Shown one piece after another: positions 33,331 through 46,623 of a stretch of DNA of 64,000 bases; within the stretch, counting starts at the first letter, position 1, and each line of letters begins with the position of its first letter. The position numbers and the translations under genes are program-made. This DNA is from Terebella lapidaria (Eukaryota; Annelida; Polychaeta; Terebellida; Terebellidae): assembly GCA_949152475.1 (NCBI GenBank), contig OX424569.1, forward strand, positions 24,845,950 through 24,909,949, read 5' to 3'. The notes beneath the pieces were generated by a model. The model was given only the letters and a program-made list of their open reading frames with translations. It ran no database searches and had not been told where the DNA came from.

Positions 33331-34631
33331 TTAAAGCTGGACTAATGGTATTTAAGGAGACATGAGATTTTAAAAAAATATATATGTCGGCACATGTACC
33401 GCATGTGTCCAGGCGGTACTGCACCCGTGACATTACCGAACATTTCCGAAGTACCATCGGCTAGTTTCGGCTGCCCTCGGCGTTTGCTCCAAAGAGCTCC
33501 GCTCACACAGTGCCGCCGGTCGATATAAAACTCGCCTGTCGTCATGTGGTTTAGTCCAGTTCAACTCACGATACTCTGGGCTGCAACACCACGCTGCACT
33601 CCCGGTGAATGCATACCCCCCATACTGCTTGTCAACAGCAGAAATTTTATTTTATTAGAATATTATGCATAAACCATCATATTGCCTAACTCTATCTGCA
33701 AAATGGAAGTAAATAAACACGATATATTCGTCAATTGACCTGTTTACATAAAGTATCACATATAGATTCATAACAGAATGTACATCACAATTGAGAAATT
33801 GCCACATGTTCTCCCGTCGGATTACAACTCAACAGGGTTGAGTTGTAATCCAACGGGAATACTATTGTTGGGCAATATTTGTTAGGTGTTAGGCTTCGCT
33901 TTGCAGAGAACCTCATCAACTATGATTTGCGATGAGACAATTATGTATACATTTCATTGCCAATCAGTGTTTAGTGTACAAAATGTATTGTATCCGTAAT
34001 TGGTTATAGTCATAGTCTACTTTCTAACAAACGTCATTGACAGTGAGTATTATTTGTAATATGCTATCGCACTGTATAAAAGATACACAACCTAAACATA
34101 GTTCGCACAGTAATAGTATTTGGGGCGGGGGTGCTACTGTTAGCATTCCGAAATACAACATGCAGTATGAACGGTAGTTGTCAACTGTGCCCACGAATAA
34201 GTGGTATGTATGGACAATTGATACAGCTTTTCACACAAGCTGGTAGTGTGCATTGAAACGGAATGGAGTAGATATATATAAAATTATGTCATAGTACAGT
34301 AATACCACCAAAATCCACCTTTTTTAGCGTTCCCATTCAGGTATATCGATATATGCCTTAGCTGTAACAGCCCAAATGTTTCCGTGTTGACATGTACTTA
34401 CAAATGACACGCTTCATTGAACGGTACTGGGGCCTTATATACCGGCAGAAACCCCTCAAGTGCTGGAGCGTTTGGAGCAAACGCCGAGAACAACCGAAGG
34501 CAGCCGACTGCGGTCGGGTATTTTCGGAAATGTAACGGGCACAGTACCGTATGAACACATGCGGTACATGTGCCGAAATATATTTTTTTAATCTATTTTT
34601 TCCTCCTTTTGAGCTATTAGTCCAGCTTTAA
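33331..34631. mobile_element. 1.3-kb inverted-repeat element flanked by TTAA
   Basis: TTAA at 33331-33334 and 34628-34631 brackets ends AGCTGGACTAAT and ATTAGTCCAGCT. The inverted repeats extend about 165 bp and include GGCACATGTACCGCATGTG and GGCGTTTGCTCC. The TTAA duplication fits the piggyBac or Kolobok type. The centre has no coding potential. It contains the 45-nt hairpin at 33813-33857. Confidence 0.82.
33813..33857. repeat. 45-nt near-perfect hairpin
   Basis: CCCGTCGGATTACAACTCAA on one side pairs with its inverted copy at 33837-33857 with one mismatch in 21 bp and a 3-nt loop (AGG). It is too short-looped for a typical animal pre-miRNA and is more likely a nested palindrome. Confidence 0.85.
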
Positions 34632-35375
34632 GAGGTTATAACCCGATTAGTGCATATGGAGTTGTTTACAGTCCGTATTTAACATTATTACTAGTCTACG
34701 GACATAACGTTTACTGTTACTGACTCACTGATCAAATTCAATAAAATATATTGAATTTGATCGGTGGGGCAGTTATATCCACACCATGTTATATTTTGCT
34801 ATTGGAAATAAAAGGAATTCTTGGTCAGATGTCCACTTTTTCGAACAATAGTTTCTGTTTTATAAAGGACCATTCGTGTTTAATGAGCCTGATTTTAGTG
34901 GCCACTTCCTTTCAATATACCAGTGCTTTGTGGGTCAATACTTTTGCATGAATATTGAAGTCTGAAAATGGGTAGAAAAATGTCGTTCGGCGCCCGGGTG
35001 AAGTATGCCAGTTTATGGTCAATTTTTCCTGTGCTGAATATTGCTGAATCCACTACCCAGTAAATAATCCACACGTACTTCGTGCAGCATTGTGTTAGAT
35101 CTTAGCATATTACGCGTACAAGCCGTAGTTATTGAATAACGGGACCTGTTCGGAAAACAATATTCCAAATTCCTAAACCAACAAACTTAAATACCGGCAG
35201 TATCGTGCGATATTTTATAATATCATGCTTAATCGTGTCACATTGAAATATGAAATGACATTAATCTCTTGAATAGCCGAGTGTAACCCACTTATAGCAT
35301 AATATAAAGACGCTAATATAAAAATAGAAACAGAAGGCAACCAAAAACACATTCATACTCAGATATAAGAACATA
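34632..35375. other. non-coding DNA, nothing recognised
   Basis: No supported gene or repeat. Confidence 0.4.
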
Positions 35376-35383
35376 CAGAAATT

Positions 35384-35511
35384 GGCCCAAGTAGCGCACC
35401 TTACTCTACTAACATTACTCACCCACTGAATGAATACCATATTTAATCCGTCTGGCACATTTTTAATCTTCATTGAATTTAGAAGAAATAGTAAACTGCG
35501 CTACATGGGCC
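35384..35511. mobile_element. 128-bp MITE, copy 1, 8-bp target duplication
   Basis: Terminal repeats GGCCCAAGTAGCGCA and TGCGCTACATGGGCC (one mismatch in 15). Flanked by CAGAAATT at 35376-35383 and 35512-35519. The second copy at 59314 has exactly the same length and about 92% identity. Confidence 0.93.
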
Positions 35512-35519
35512 CAGAAATT

Positions 35520-38170
35520 TAGACTGAAAGTCTCTGTTGAACCTGTAAATACATATAAATGACCGATGTCCAATAGAGATATTTAGTATCTTGGAACCGG
35601 GAACTATGATTGAAAACACGGATAGATGTAGGCTCAACTCGGTAGACACGAAGGTTGCTGGTAAGTGCTTCCTGTTCTAGGTTTGGACGCTGTACTGTAC
35701 ACGTATGAGACATTTGTACCAGGAGCGTATCAAGGATTTGTCGAATTGGGGAGGTGATACATATATCAGATATATCTTAGCGATAATGTGTTGTTCCCTC
35801 ATATTAACGCAACCTGGACGAGGGTTATTCCCTTGAGACAAAAACTACATCCATTCGATAAACCTACCTCAGTACACAACCAAGTGTTTGATGTGATGAA
35901 TCATAATTTCAGTTTATTATCGCTCGCTTCACAGACGACAAAACAGGACTTCCTGGACTGTCTTTTTCATGTTTGATTTTTTCGAATGCATAATTATGTA
36001 ATGTGGAACACTGAATCAGTATATGTTCACGTGTGTTGCTCATGTAAGTAACAGGGAGGTTCTGAGCACATAATACACAGGCAGTTACATATGGTGTCAG
36101 ATGTCAATGTATATATCTACAACATCAAAATAATTTACACTTTGAATTTTCATGCTATATGGGTGATTGACAAGAAAAAAATCACACCGAGTGTTATTTC
36201 AAAAAATCCTGATACAATTTTTGATTTGTGGCATCAGCTTGAAAATATTCTATGAGGGAACTCAGAAGTAACTTAATTGTGATTAGTTCAGCATCATAGC
36301 TACTTTCCTGTAATACTAACAGTTGTTAATCAGCATTATATGACAATATAATTGTATATTTTAGAAAATACCATTAATTCAGCGGCATTTATCAATGAAC
36401 TTTTGCGCGGATGATGCAAACAAGACTAACAGGATGAAAGTGAGCATTCAGTCTGATGGGCAATATGTTGAATATCAATACGACATGAATATATTCATTC
36501 ACACAGAATTGTTTTCGAATTGTTGTAAAAATATACATTGACATCGGACATATTTTGCAATAATTTATTGTCAATGTTTGATGTGATCAGTGGATAAATG
36601 CCAACAACAACGTCAAACGATGTTAAATAAAGTTTACATTACATAAACGATGTTTCGGTAAGTTTTTTCCTGACTCACCATATCGTTGTCTGCGAGCGAT
36701 GGGAAATAAGATGATACTATCGTCTGATATTAACCTGATAGATTTCCTGTAAAGATATTACACAAAAAGCATCATCATTCTGCTTCATGATATCAGATCC
36801 AGTAACATTTGATTTTTTTTTCATTTCATGCGTGAAAATATGATGTCGAGACTGGTTTAATTTTGTGTTCATATTTGGCCAACATTGACTTCATTTAAAG
36901 CCACAGTCACACATCGGATCAGAGTCCGATGCGGACTGGCACGGATTTTAAACACGGCGATGTCGATAAAGACCCCAGAATATCACAAAAATTACTTTAT
37001 GTCTCGCTAGTGGGTCAAAGTATGTTATTTTGTTTTTAAGACGGATTTGATACATAATCCCTTCACGTTTCCATTCATGCCCGGATGCATACAGCATTCA
37101 CGATAGCCAGGAATGTGCATAAATGTCAATTCTCGATTGCGTAATTTTGCAGACACATTCAATTAAGCAATTCACGTGTGGGTGTAGGTCATTTAAGGAA
37201 CCCTTTCGTGGTTTTATTCTGCCCTGTGAAAGCAATTATTATACACAAAAACCAAAATATTTACGAGAAAACATCACTGGTGACGCACGATAAAGTTAGT
37301 TGTCAGCTTGAATGATGCTCGCTCACTTTGTCACGAATCTCTCCCAATAAAATCCTAGATCCCAATATTTCCACAATGTCCAGCATGGTGGTACATGTAT
37401 ATATTTATATAGTGGGTGTTTTCCATTGTTGTACCGTATTCAGCTGACCGTCACATTCACGTCAGCTTGACATCAAAAGAGACAGAGTAGGTAGTTGTTC
37501 AGCGTTTCTCAATGCTACTTGCCCGAAGAAAGATATGCCGTACGTATCTTTATTGTGTGAATTCATGCTGAAGTTTGGCGTATGTGGGTGACTTGCTAAA
37601 TGACTTGGTATAGCGTGTGTCCAGTTGAAACTCCTCATGCATATCCCTCAATGGTCGACATGTATTGAATCCACACCCTGGTCAGTATTCAGTGCGGAGT
37701 TACGGAAATATGTGTGACGCATTTCCCCACATTTCCAAGGAAGCACGTGCTCTAAGGCGTGGAATACTTACCGCGAGTTCTGTTTTGGATGTTGACTGTT
37801 TGAAGCCATAAATACTCAAAGTCTGTACTGCATAATCCGTTGTAGGTGAATTACGACTCATTAATATGCATTGGAGATTATGTGGGTTGTTAACCAATAA
37901 AGAGTCAATGGTTTATGATTACATTTGCTTTTGCCTGGACTGTAAGCCACTGGATATGTGTTTGTTATGTTAACTACTAATCAGTAGGTGCGGAGAACGA
38001 TATTATGCCTAACGGAGCATGGAAGCTCAAGTATCATTATGGTGAAATATTGGCTACCAATAACATACATGTCTGAATGTCAGCAACACTACTTTGAATG
38101 ACTTCGATTTTCATCATACGTCGCGTGGCAATGAGAGTGTTGTCAAACCTTTCTAACATCATTCGAACTG
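35520..38170. other. non-coding DNA, nothing recognised
   Basis: AT-rich. Short frames only, with no splice-supported exon and no repeat boundary found. Confidence 0.4.
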
Positions 38171-38171
38171 A

Positions 38172-38340
38172 GGGTTTCTGAGAAACACGGCCAAGACATT
38201 GTTAGAACCCCTGGCCTCGGATAGCGTATAGAACCACATACACTATACGTGGACGGACTTCGACCTAAGAAACAAGTCCAAGACATTATAGAACCCCATG
38301 GATTGCCCATAGAACCATTCAGGGCCTACACTATGCATTA
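38172..38340. repeat. imperfect tandem duplication, about 90 bp
   Basis: Two blocks share GAAACA, CCAAGACATT, TAGAACCCC, ATAGAACCA and ACACTAT in order. Diverged. Confidence 0.6.
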
Positions 38341-41300
38341 ACAGATTCGCAGAACTTTAGCATGTACTTATATATTGGGTGACATTTCTCTCATTTGTCT
38401 TTATATTTACGTGATTGTTGGATGTTTCGGATGGACTGTGTAACATCGGACTGAATGACCAATGGAACTCATGTTGGTTTTCGAACCAGCCCCAGGCGGT
38501 TCCGACTGGCGCATGGTTACAATAGATTGTACATGTATCGGACTTCCCCGAAAGGTAGGCAATCTCTTCATATACCACTGTGGTGAGACTGGATGCACTA
38601 ACGTTAGGGTATTTAAATAACTACGCATGTCTTTGACCAAAACACAAAGCTACCTTCAGAGAATTCATTTATCACAAATGGACCTGTCATTTGATAAAAT
38701 ACGGTTAAAACCAAACTGACCGTGTTTACTGTCCGCCATTGCGGGATGCACTCACGATCGTTAGTGCATCCAATATCGCCACAGTGTATACAATTCCCGC
38801 ATGTTTTGGATGTCGGTACCCCTGAAAATTAGGCTATAAATACATGAGTCTCACTGGTAGGCCTAAGAAATGGCATATGGCAACATAACATAGGAATAAG
38901 GTCACAGCATATTTCATCGCACTCAAGGTGAATATCATGTCAGTGAACTATGTGCAAAATAGATATTCATTTCATTTAATTTCGAACTCCTGATTCATAT
39001 ATTACACTACAAAGGTATAACGGATATCACAGACAGGAAAAAAAATAACAAAAAGTAAAAGACAGATACAAAGACACACAAATGTTCAACTGTTCAGATG
39101 TATAAAATACTGTTCCTCCATGCTGAAATACTGGAGTGTAAAGGTACAACAGAATGTACAATACCCTCAATTATTACATTTTTGCAACTATGTAGGCGAC
39201 TACATAGTAGTCGCATAGTATTCAAGTATCATATATATTTGAGTATGAAGAGTATATTGGATATTTCATTATAATGATAGATAGTATGTGAGATGGACTA
39301 TATGTAACATATCCCTCTTGGAGAAAAACTATTAGAAAATGTTTTGCCATGATATACATGTATACTCATACCTGTTTATGCGTCCAACATAATGGTACAC
39401 TTAGGCAATTCCTGCTCGGTATATGTGTCATGATAGTAAAATTTACGACATGATGTACACGTAGCATATCGCAGATACGTCTCTTCTGTAACACTTCTAC
39501 TTCATTACGCAACATACGAGTAAGTGGGTGAAACACAATTGGCTTTGACCCAACCGTGACCAAAACAGAATTATTTATGTGCATATTTCTAGCATTCCTC
39601 TCAAAGTGTCCACCCAGTGCTATAAATTGCAGCTCTGGGTAATTTCCTCGAGGGAATATGCTAATTGTCGCGAGATACATCACAGGGTATATGCTAATGA
39701 TGCCATTCCACTATCATAAGAGAAAAAAGAGGTCAGAAAGAGTAGGAATTCGCTCTCACTTTGGGCTCATGCTCTTCCTTCCCATTAGGTTTGCATCTGT
39801 AGGCGCTCCGTTATGTGCTAGGCTGTTATTGATTACGTCATGGTGGGGTGAAAGATGACGTCATGAGATGGAGCCCATAAAGGAGTCTTATTTCACTGCT
39901 GTGCTCCAGGCTTGAATAATTTATTCCTTTTCATTCAAGCTCTGCGTGGAATACTGAGTTTCACTCTAGTGTTCACATTAGTTACGTTTTACAGTCCCTG
40001 GATATTTTGCATTGAATGATCATTTTCCGCAACCTATCTGCCAGTGGCAAATGCGTTGAAACAATTCATTTGCACGGTTGATTGTATGTACATACTTTGT
40101 AGTTTATGTACTATTTATTCACCCATCCATATAAGTTACAACGATGAAGGATACAATAATATATATATACATTAAAGACTTATTGGTCTAGTGGGATATG
40201 TACGTTCTGTTGTGCGTTCGTGTGACGGATATTTGGTCACTTTAAATACAATATAACCAATATGTTGAATGTCGGTACCGTCGCGAGGTTTCTAATTTGA
40301 ACCCTGGTGTGGAATTACCCTTTTCAACAGACTGGAGATGACAATGACATTAATTTCACTCGAGAAACACGTTGAAATGGTCTTGTTCCGCACCTGGAAC
40401 ATCCTGTCCTATTGTTCATCAAAGAAAGTATTTATAGGGGCAATTCTTTTTTGTCATAATTGACCTTTTTGACAAATGACAATTTGACAAACGTTTTGGT
40501 CTTGTATGGACACTTTATAGTTTTACGACGCACGAGATATATTAATTTTATTGTATTCGCCTTTTGATGAAGTCGCTATATGGAGCCTTTTTATCATTGA
40601 TTTGCCCCCTCGCAGTGTGGAATATGTATGTATAATGCATCTCAAATCGATGTTAATCCATTAATAACTAGTTGGTATGAGATGAATATAGACCCATTCA
40701 CATTCAGACAATCTGCTTCTTCCTACTGAAAATGCCGAAAATAACTCGCGCGTCGTAACTCGTTTAATTCTGTGCAACTAAGAGCAGCGATTTCCAAGTA
40801 TTCTGCACTGAGTCCGAGATGTCTGAAAATCACCAGCATTCGCTCAAAATAGCTCGGTCTTGGCACAGGTATCACAATGACTAGGTCTTTGTGTGTTTAT
40901 TTCTTAAACTCCGTGAATAAACATTAGTCAACGTGGCAGACGGTGACAACATATCAACACTGTGTTTACGTTTATCATTATTCCAGTTGTCCGGTTTGAT
41001 ATGATAGCCTGTCTGCTTAGCATTAAAATTTTGAGAGAAATGAAGTATAAATGCCGACATCGGAATTTTATTTGAAAAACCAGACGGTAAACATGTCCAA
41101 ATCACCAGTCGCATTTCAACGGCTCTCGAAAATTTGCCGGCATTTGCGAAGCGCAAACAATGCATTCTCTTCAGATACGTCTGGGCCAAGCCATCCATAC
41201 GGTTCCACACAATTTTAGATGGTTTGATGTGTGTTATTTGGTCATATTACCATGCTCATCGTGGACAAACGTGAATGGATATGAATAGTAACCTTGACAT

Positions 41301-41475
41301 GAGGCTGGAGGGACTGTCTACAGCGGGGTGGTCGGTCCTTCAAATCAACCGCCGCCCTGACTGGAACCAGCTCTCCCCACCCCAACCCTAACACAAGTCA
41401 AAACATCATGTTTATTGTACCGTGACCACCAACAATGAGATTTCATTCGAAATATCATCCGAGATTTTATCACCA
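38341..41475. other. non-coding DNA, nothing recognised
   Basis: Several frames of about 100 residues on the minus strand (39366-39683, 40881-41210) lack recognisable motifs or splice context. No gene is called. Confidence 0.4.
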
Positions 41476-41490
41476 CCCCCCCCCCCCCCC
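41476..41490. repeat. poly-C run (15)
   Basis: Fifteen consecutive C. Confidence 0.9.
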
Positions 41491-44400
41491 ACTCCAAGTC
41501 AACAGTAGCGTTTTCGGAATTTCAATGAATAAATCTGCGTTCATCAAAAGCAAACATTGCGTGAATGAATGCTTGCAAAACTGTGTATAAAATTGACAGA
41601 CAAAGACACTTGAGATTTTGAGAGGGCCACACCCGCAGTTATGCTGCGATTATACCCGTGAGGATCATTGAAAAATTACCTTCACACATACAAAACGCTA
41701 CAAGGCAGAGCGCCGCCGCACCCTTTAATTTTTAGAAATCTGTTTCAATACGCCCATCTCGGCAATCATGCGATATCACGTGACTGGTATCGAGGGAGAT
41801 CTGACAAAAATATACACTATTCTCGTGAAGCAGACGTGAAGCTGATGTAAAAAAATTCGAATTTATACAAATACGTCCAAATATTTCGTGTTTGTAAGTT
41901 ACAATCATTGCATTGACATGGTTCATATTGTGCACAAATCATCGTATCGTAAGCATGAATGAAATCTGTGATATAGAAAATGATTCCTGTTTAAAAAGCG
42001 TTTGACTCAAAAACGGCCTCGAATATCAATACATGTACGGTGTAAAAATAGGACGATACCCTCTTGAAAGGAATTATTAGCGCTCTTTGCACCAGTGTTA
42101 ATTATTTTAAGTGAAAGCATCCCATTTCCCAGCATCCCAAGTGCCAACAACGATAATATGTAGCACAAGAGTTCACCGTTCCTACTTCAACATTTTATCT
42201 AGAGGTAATGGACGCATGTTTACTCCACATAACAACAGATTTTACTCTTGAAAAAATTATAGAGACTGTTAAGAAAGTGGTTCAGTCTGAGAGGCTGTCG
42301 GGGATAGTGAAAAGGAAGGGTGTAGGTGTATCTCTTTATAATAGAAAAAAGTAAAGATCCAAGGTCATTGGTCTTTCTGCACTGGCGGGGTCATGACATT
42401 CTGCTGTCAACAAATTACAATTGGTGTTTATGCAAAAATGTTGTTTGTGTAGATTTGATCGAGATATAATGTGCCCATTAAAAGAATTTGGGAAATTATA
42501 GCAATATAGTCCTAGCGATGGAAATTGATGGAAATGTATTTAATAAATCATTTGTACAATCGTGCATTCATAAAGAGAATATTATTACAGGTCAATAACG
42601 TAGTTGACGGGGAAAGTCATTTTCCTAGGATGGGAAAGTTTTCCACAAGAATCACTTTATACTATCATGTTATGCAGAAATCTTTGTCAACACCTCCCCC
42701 CCCTCCCCCCAGTTGCAAGTCCGTCAGTTGGAAATTGCTTCCAAATGTACCCTTTCGGCAATACATACATGCGTGTCAACACATTTGACTAACAAGGCAT
42801 ACTATTGCCGGGTTACAGACAGGGTGTCACTGACAAAAAACATCACTCATCCACAGATTGGCAGTATTGTGGATGTGCCCATCAAACAGGATGTGTAGGA
42901 CACTGCCGTTGACAAGCTCACTAATAATAAGACAAACTTGTCAAAAGATAAGTTCACAAAATATACCTCGATCTAGATTCTTTCACTTTTATTCGGTCGT
43001 CACTTTTTTCATCAGTTTGTTTCTCTTTTGATGCCTCAGTTGCTGGTCGTCAAAAATAAGGTTTTATGTGGGTATATAGTTTTTCTGTACTCATTGTTTC
43101 ATAATATGTCTCATGAATAGATATATAAGTACACTTATGATATCACTACGTAGGCTATTTCTGTACATACAATTATTGAATGAGTCTGAGAGAAACAACA
43201 CTGTGTTAATTACTTTTTTTTGCACCAGGTGACCCTCACCACAGTGTGACTTCCGGTACTGGCAATGTTTCGGGTGTTTTCTTTCCTAACCTATGTTTAA
43301 GGGGTGTTGAATAAGCTCGAAACTAGACAAAAATATACACACGTTCACGCGTGGTTAAATCAGTTGAACGCATGAAATAGCCACGTTTGATAATTGACAC
43401 TATTTGGTCACCATAGCAACTAAACATACCCCTAAGTTTGAAGGAACAATAAAGAAGATACTGTGTGTGATATCCCAACTATGAGTTCAATTTTGCAGCA
43501 CATTGTTGAATTTAATCGGGAATACGATAATATTTGGGAAAATGTGTATTGTCTCAGTTTGCATATCGAAGAGTTTGCATCTAATTTTTTTTTTGACAGG
43601 CTCTATCAATTCAATGAAAAATTGAAACGCCTCCATTGATACAACTATTTTTTCGTGACTGTCTCTGAATGTCTACTGTATCCACAATTATTCGACCTTG
43701 TGTCATTCACAACATTATATGCAGTCGAGGGGTGGTGCATACATAAACGTCCTGTTATTTTATTAGGTCTTTTTTCGTCTATGGACCACCGGAAATTATA
43801 ATGAAAAAGACTCTATTGGTTGTCCGTCCGCGTTCTCCAAGTTTTGGTGCGAAAATCTAACCGTGGGATATATCTTATTATCAACATTTTCCTTTCCTTG
43901 AAAGTTCAATTCATCAACAAGAAGGGGCGTGTGCCTTGACAATTCATCTCCGGTCTGGTCTTGGTTCAAAGGCCAAGGCAATAGTGTACATAACATTGGG
44001 CGTTGTACTTCGACTGTGGACATTTAGCCGTCATTGAGGAGCTGACGATGTCACGTGCTTTGGTCTTGATACCAACCTTCATCCTCCCGTTAGTTATACT
44101 GTAATACCTCTTTGCACTTATACGGGATTTGTTCTTTTATTTCTGAATGGTTTTAATCGGTTGTTTGGTTCTGTTTTACGTCGTCTAACTGTATCATTAT
44201 GGCTAAAATTTATTCACGTTATACAGGTTTGCTATTGTCATCATCAAAATTTCGTTTTTACTGAAGGTGATGAACTCAGTATTTTGATATTTTAAAAACG
44301 CACGGGTCCAGAGACACAATAGAACTACTATGTATAACTAATGATAATAAAATTGCACTATAACTGAACTGCATTAAAAGCACTTTTTTTCATAATTTCC

Positions 44401-46610
44401 ACAGTCTCGAGTGTGTTTCAACTATTTTGTCAAAAAATCATCCATATGGTGGAGAATTTACTGTCATGCAATTTGCGTGACGTTTAGCAAATTTGATCTA
44501 AATGAATATAAGAATGATATTCCCCGCAGTTGTATGTGTGTTATGAGATTGCTTTTTAAACGTAGAAGCACTGTGATAATCTCTATATATGAAATTATGC
44601 ATATTATTTGAGCAAAGTTATATGATATGTCGCAGGACATATTTGACAGGACATATTCCACAAGTGCTTTTAAGGATTGATTGCATGTGATCGTCATGAA
44701 CCTGACAGTGACCAGCTGTCCATTTACTTATAATGTAAATATAAAGGTAACAAATTCATGAATTTACACACTTCCAACCAACGTGAAACTTTGCTTTCTG
44801 ATTGTTAGCCATCAAGGATTACTAACCGAGACTCTGTTTCTTACTTACCAATGTTAAATTTGTTAAATTCATCGTTTTCATATGTCATTTTCCGACCTAT
44901 TTCTCAGTCTACAAAATACACTCACAACAATGCGAGCGAAGAATTATGCTGTGCAGCAAATAGCTAGTGAGGCCGGTAAAACTCACAGGTGATATGCACT
45001 CGGGTGCACCGAGGTGGGATTTTGAATGTTCAGCTCATTGTATTCATCTCGCAGAAAGTATAGCCCTAGATATTCTCATTATTTTGACCACAACAAGGAA
45101 TGAATATATGCAACAGCCAGTGCTTGTCAAGCAGAACACTCGAATCTTCGTTTTGGTGAAACGTATAAATGATTTATCTAATCATCAAATTGCACAGCTT
45201 TCGTGATATCATTTATGAAACCATGTCTCGGTTCATCATCCATGCGTATTTGTGTGTGTGCTAGCCAAGTTTTAGGTCAGGGGATTGTATTGTTTTGGTG
45301 ATTTTGTTACCTTTACTTTCACATTATAAGTCAATGGAAAAGTGCTTCAGTGCAGTCACCGGTAAGTTACGTGCAATCACACCTTAAAAAGGCCGCAAGA
45401 GGATCACAATGGTCATTGTGGAATACTTTATTTCTCCACATAACCATAGGAATATGGTTCTAAAATACATTTTAAGTGTTTTGTGCCATGTTTTAAGAAG
45501 TTTTTTTCTTGCATGAACGAAAGACGTAACATTTTGTGTCTACCTCAAATTTGGGCAATTTTTTTTATATCTCCAAAGCACTCGTCCTTGTTTCGATGAT
45601 ATAGTTTTAAAACACACAGTACAAAAAATATCATCCTTGTGCAACATATTTTGTGAGATTTCAGTGAAAGATTTTGATATCATGGTTTGGTGTCTTAATG
45701 TTACAACTTCAGAAATAAAATACTTTTGGTGATATTTCTAATGCTTTTATGTTTCTGGTCATATACCAGGTCCTTTGAGACAGAGTTTTTATGAATGAGC
45801 GATGTTGATCAATTTTCGACAGAAGTATGCATATTTGATTGGTTTTAATGGATCCAGGCGGTAACTGGTCTGTGAAATTTCCAGTTGTTACGTCTTTATA
45901 TTATTTAGTGTCAACAAACTAAATACATCAGAAAATAGGCTTCAATCTGCTGAAATGGGGATGATAGGATCCGAAATGAATGCATGCATAATCTACTTCG
46001 GGTAACACCAAGAATGGTGACTGTGCACATGTTCATTGGTATTTGAGAAGCTTCAACAGATTGCATAAGGCGTTTCGTACAATCTAGGGTCGATGTCAGT
46101 TGATTGGGTCATAGTTACGTCTTCAGTTGGTTAGAATACATGTACATCTGATCTAATTATGCTGGAACAGATTGGGTAGGATTCGACAGTTTGTCATTTT
46201 GTCGATGTGAGTGGTAATCTCAATTTGTAAAGTTGATTTTCTTTGTTGGATATACAAGAAATTCAGTAAGACGTAACTAGGACGTGAACACTTAGTGTCC
46301 TGTTCAGTATGCCTACAACTCATAAATATTCATTAGGGGTAAATAAATATATGGGACAAATCGATTGTACCAGCTTCAAAATTCATTTTGCAATCGATAC
46401 ACTTAACATATTTGTACTCATCGGAATGTAGGCGTTACTATGGCATTTTATTTAGTAACTCTTAAGATGTAACAAGGACACAGAGATTTTCAGTATCACA
46501 ATCATGTCATGGGTACATCTCGCAACAAGAAAATGCAGCTAACTGCGGGAGACGACATTAGAGCTCGAGCACACCATCAGCACCACGAGACCTGGATATA
46601 TCTTACATAT
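41491..46610. other. non-coding DNA, nothing recognised
   Basis: No gene, RNA or bounded repeat supported. A good RFX X-box match (GTCACCATAGCAAC) lies at 43407-43420, possibly by chance. Confidence 0.4.
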
Positions 46611-46623
46611 CCCCCCCCCCCCC
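46611..46623. repeat. poly-C run (13)
   Basis: Thirteen consecutive C. Confidence 0.9.
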
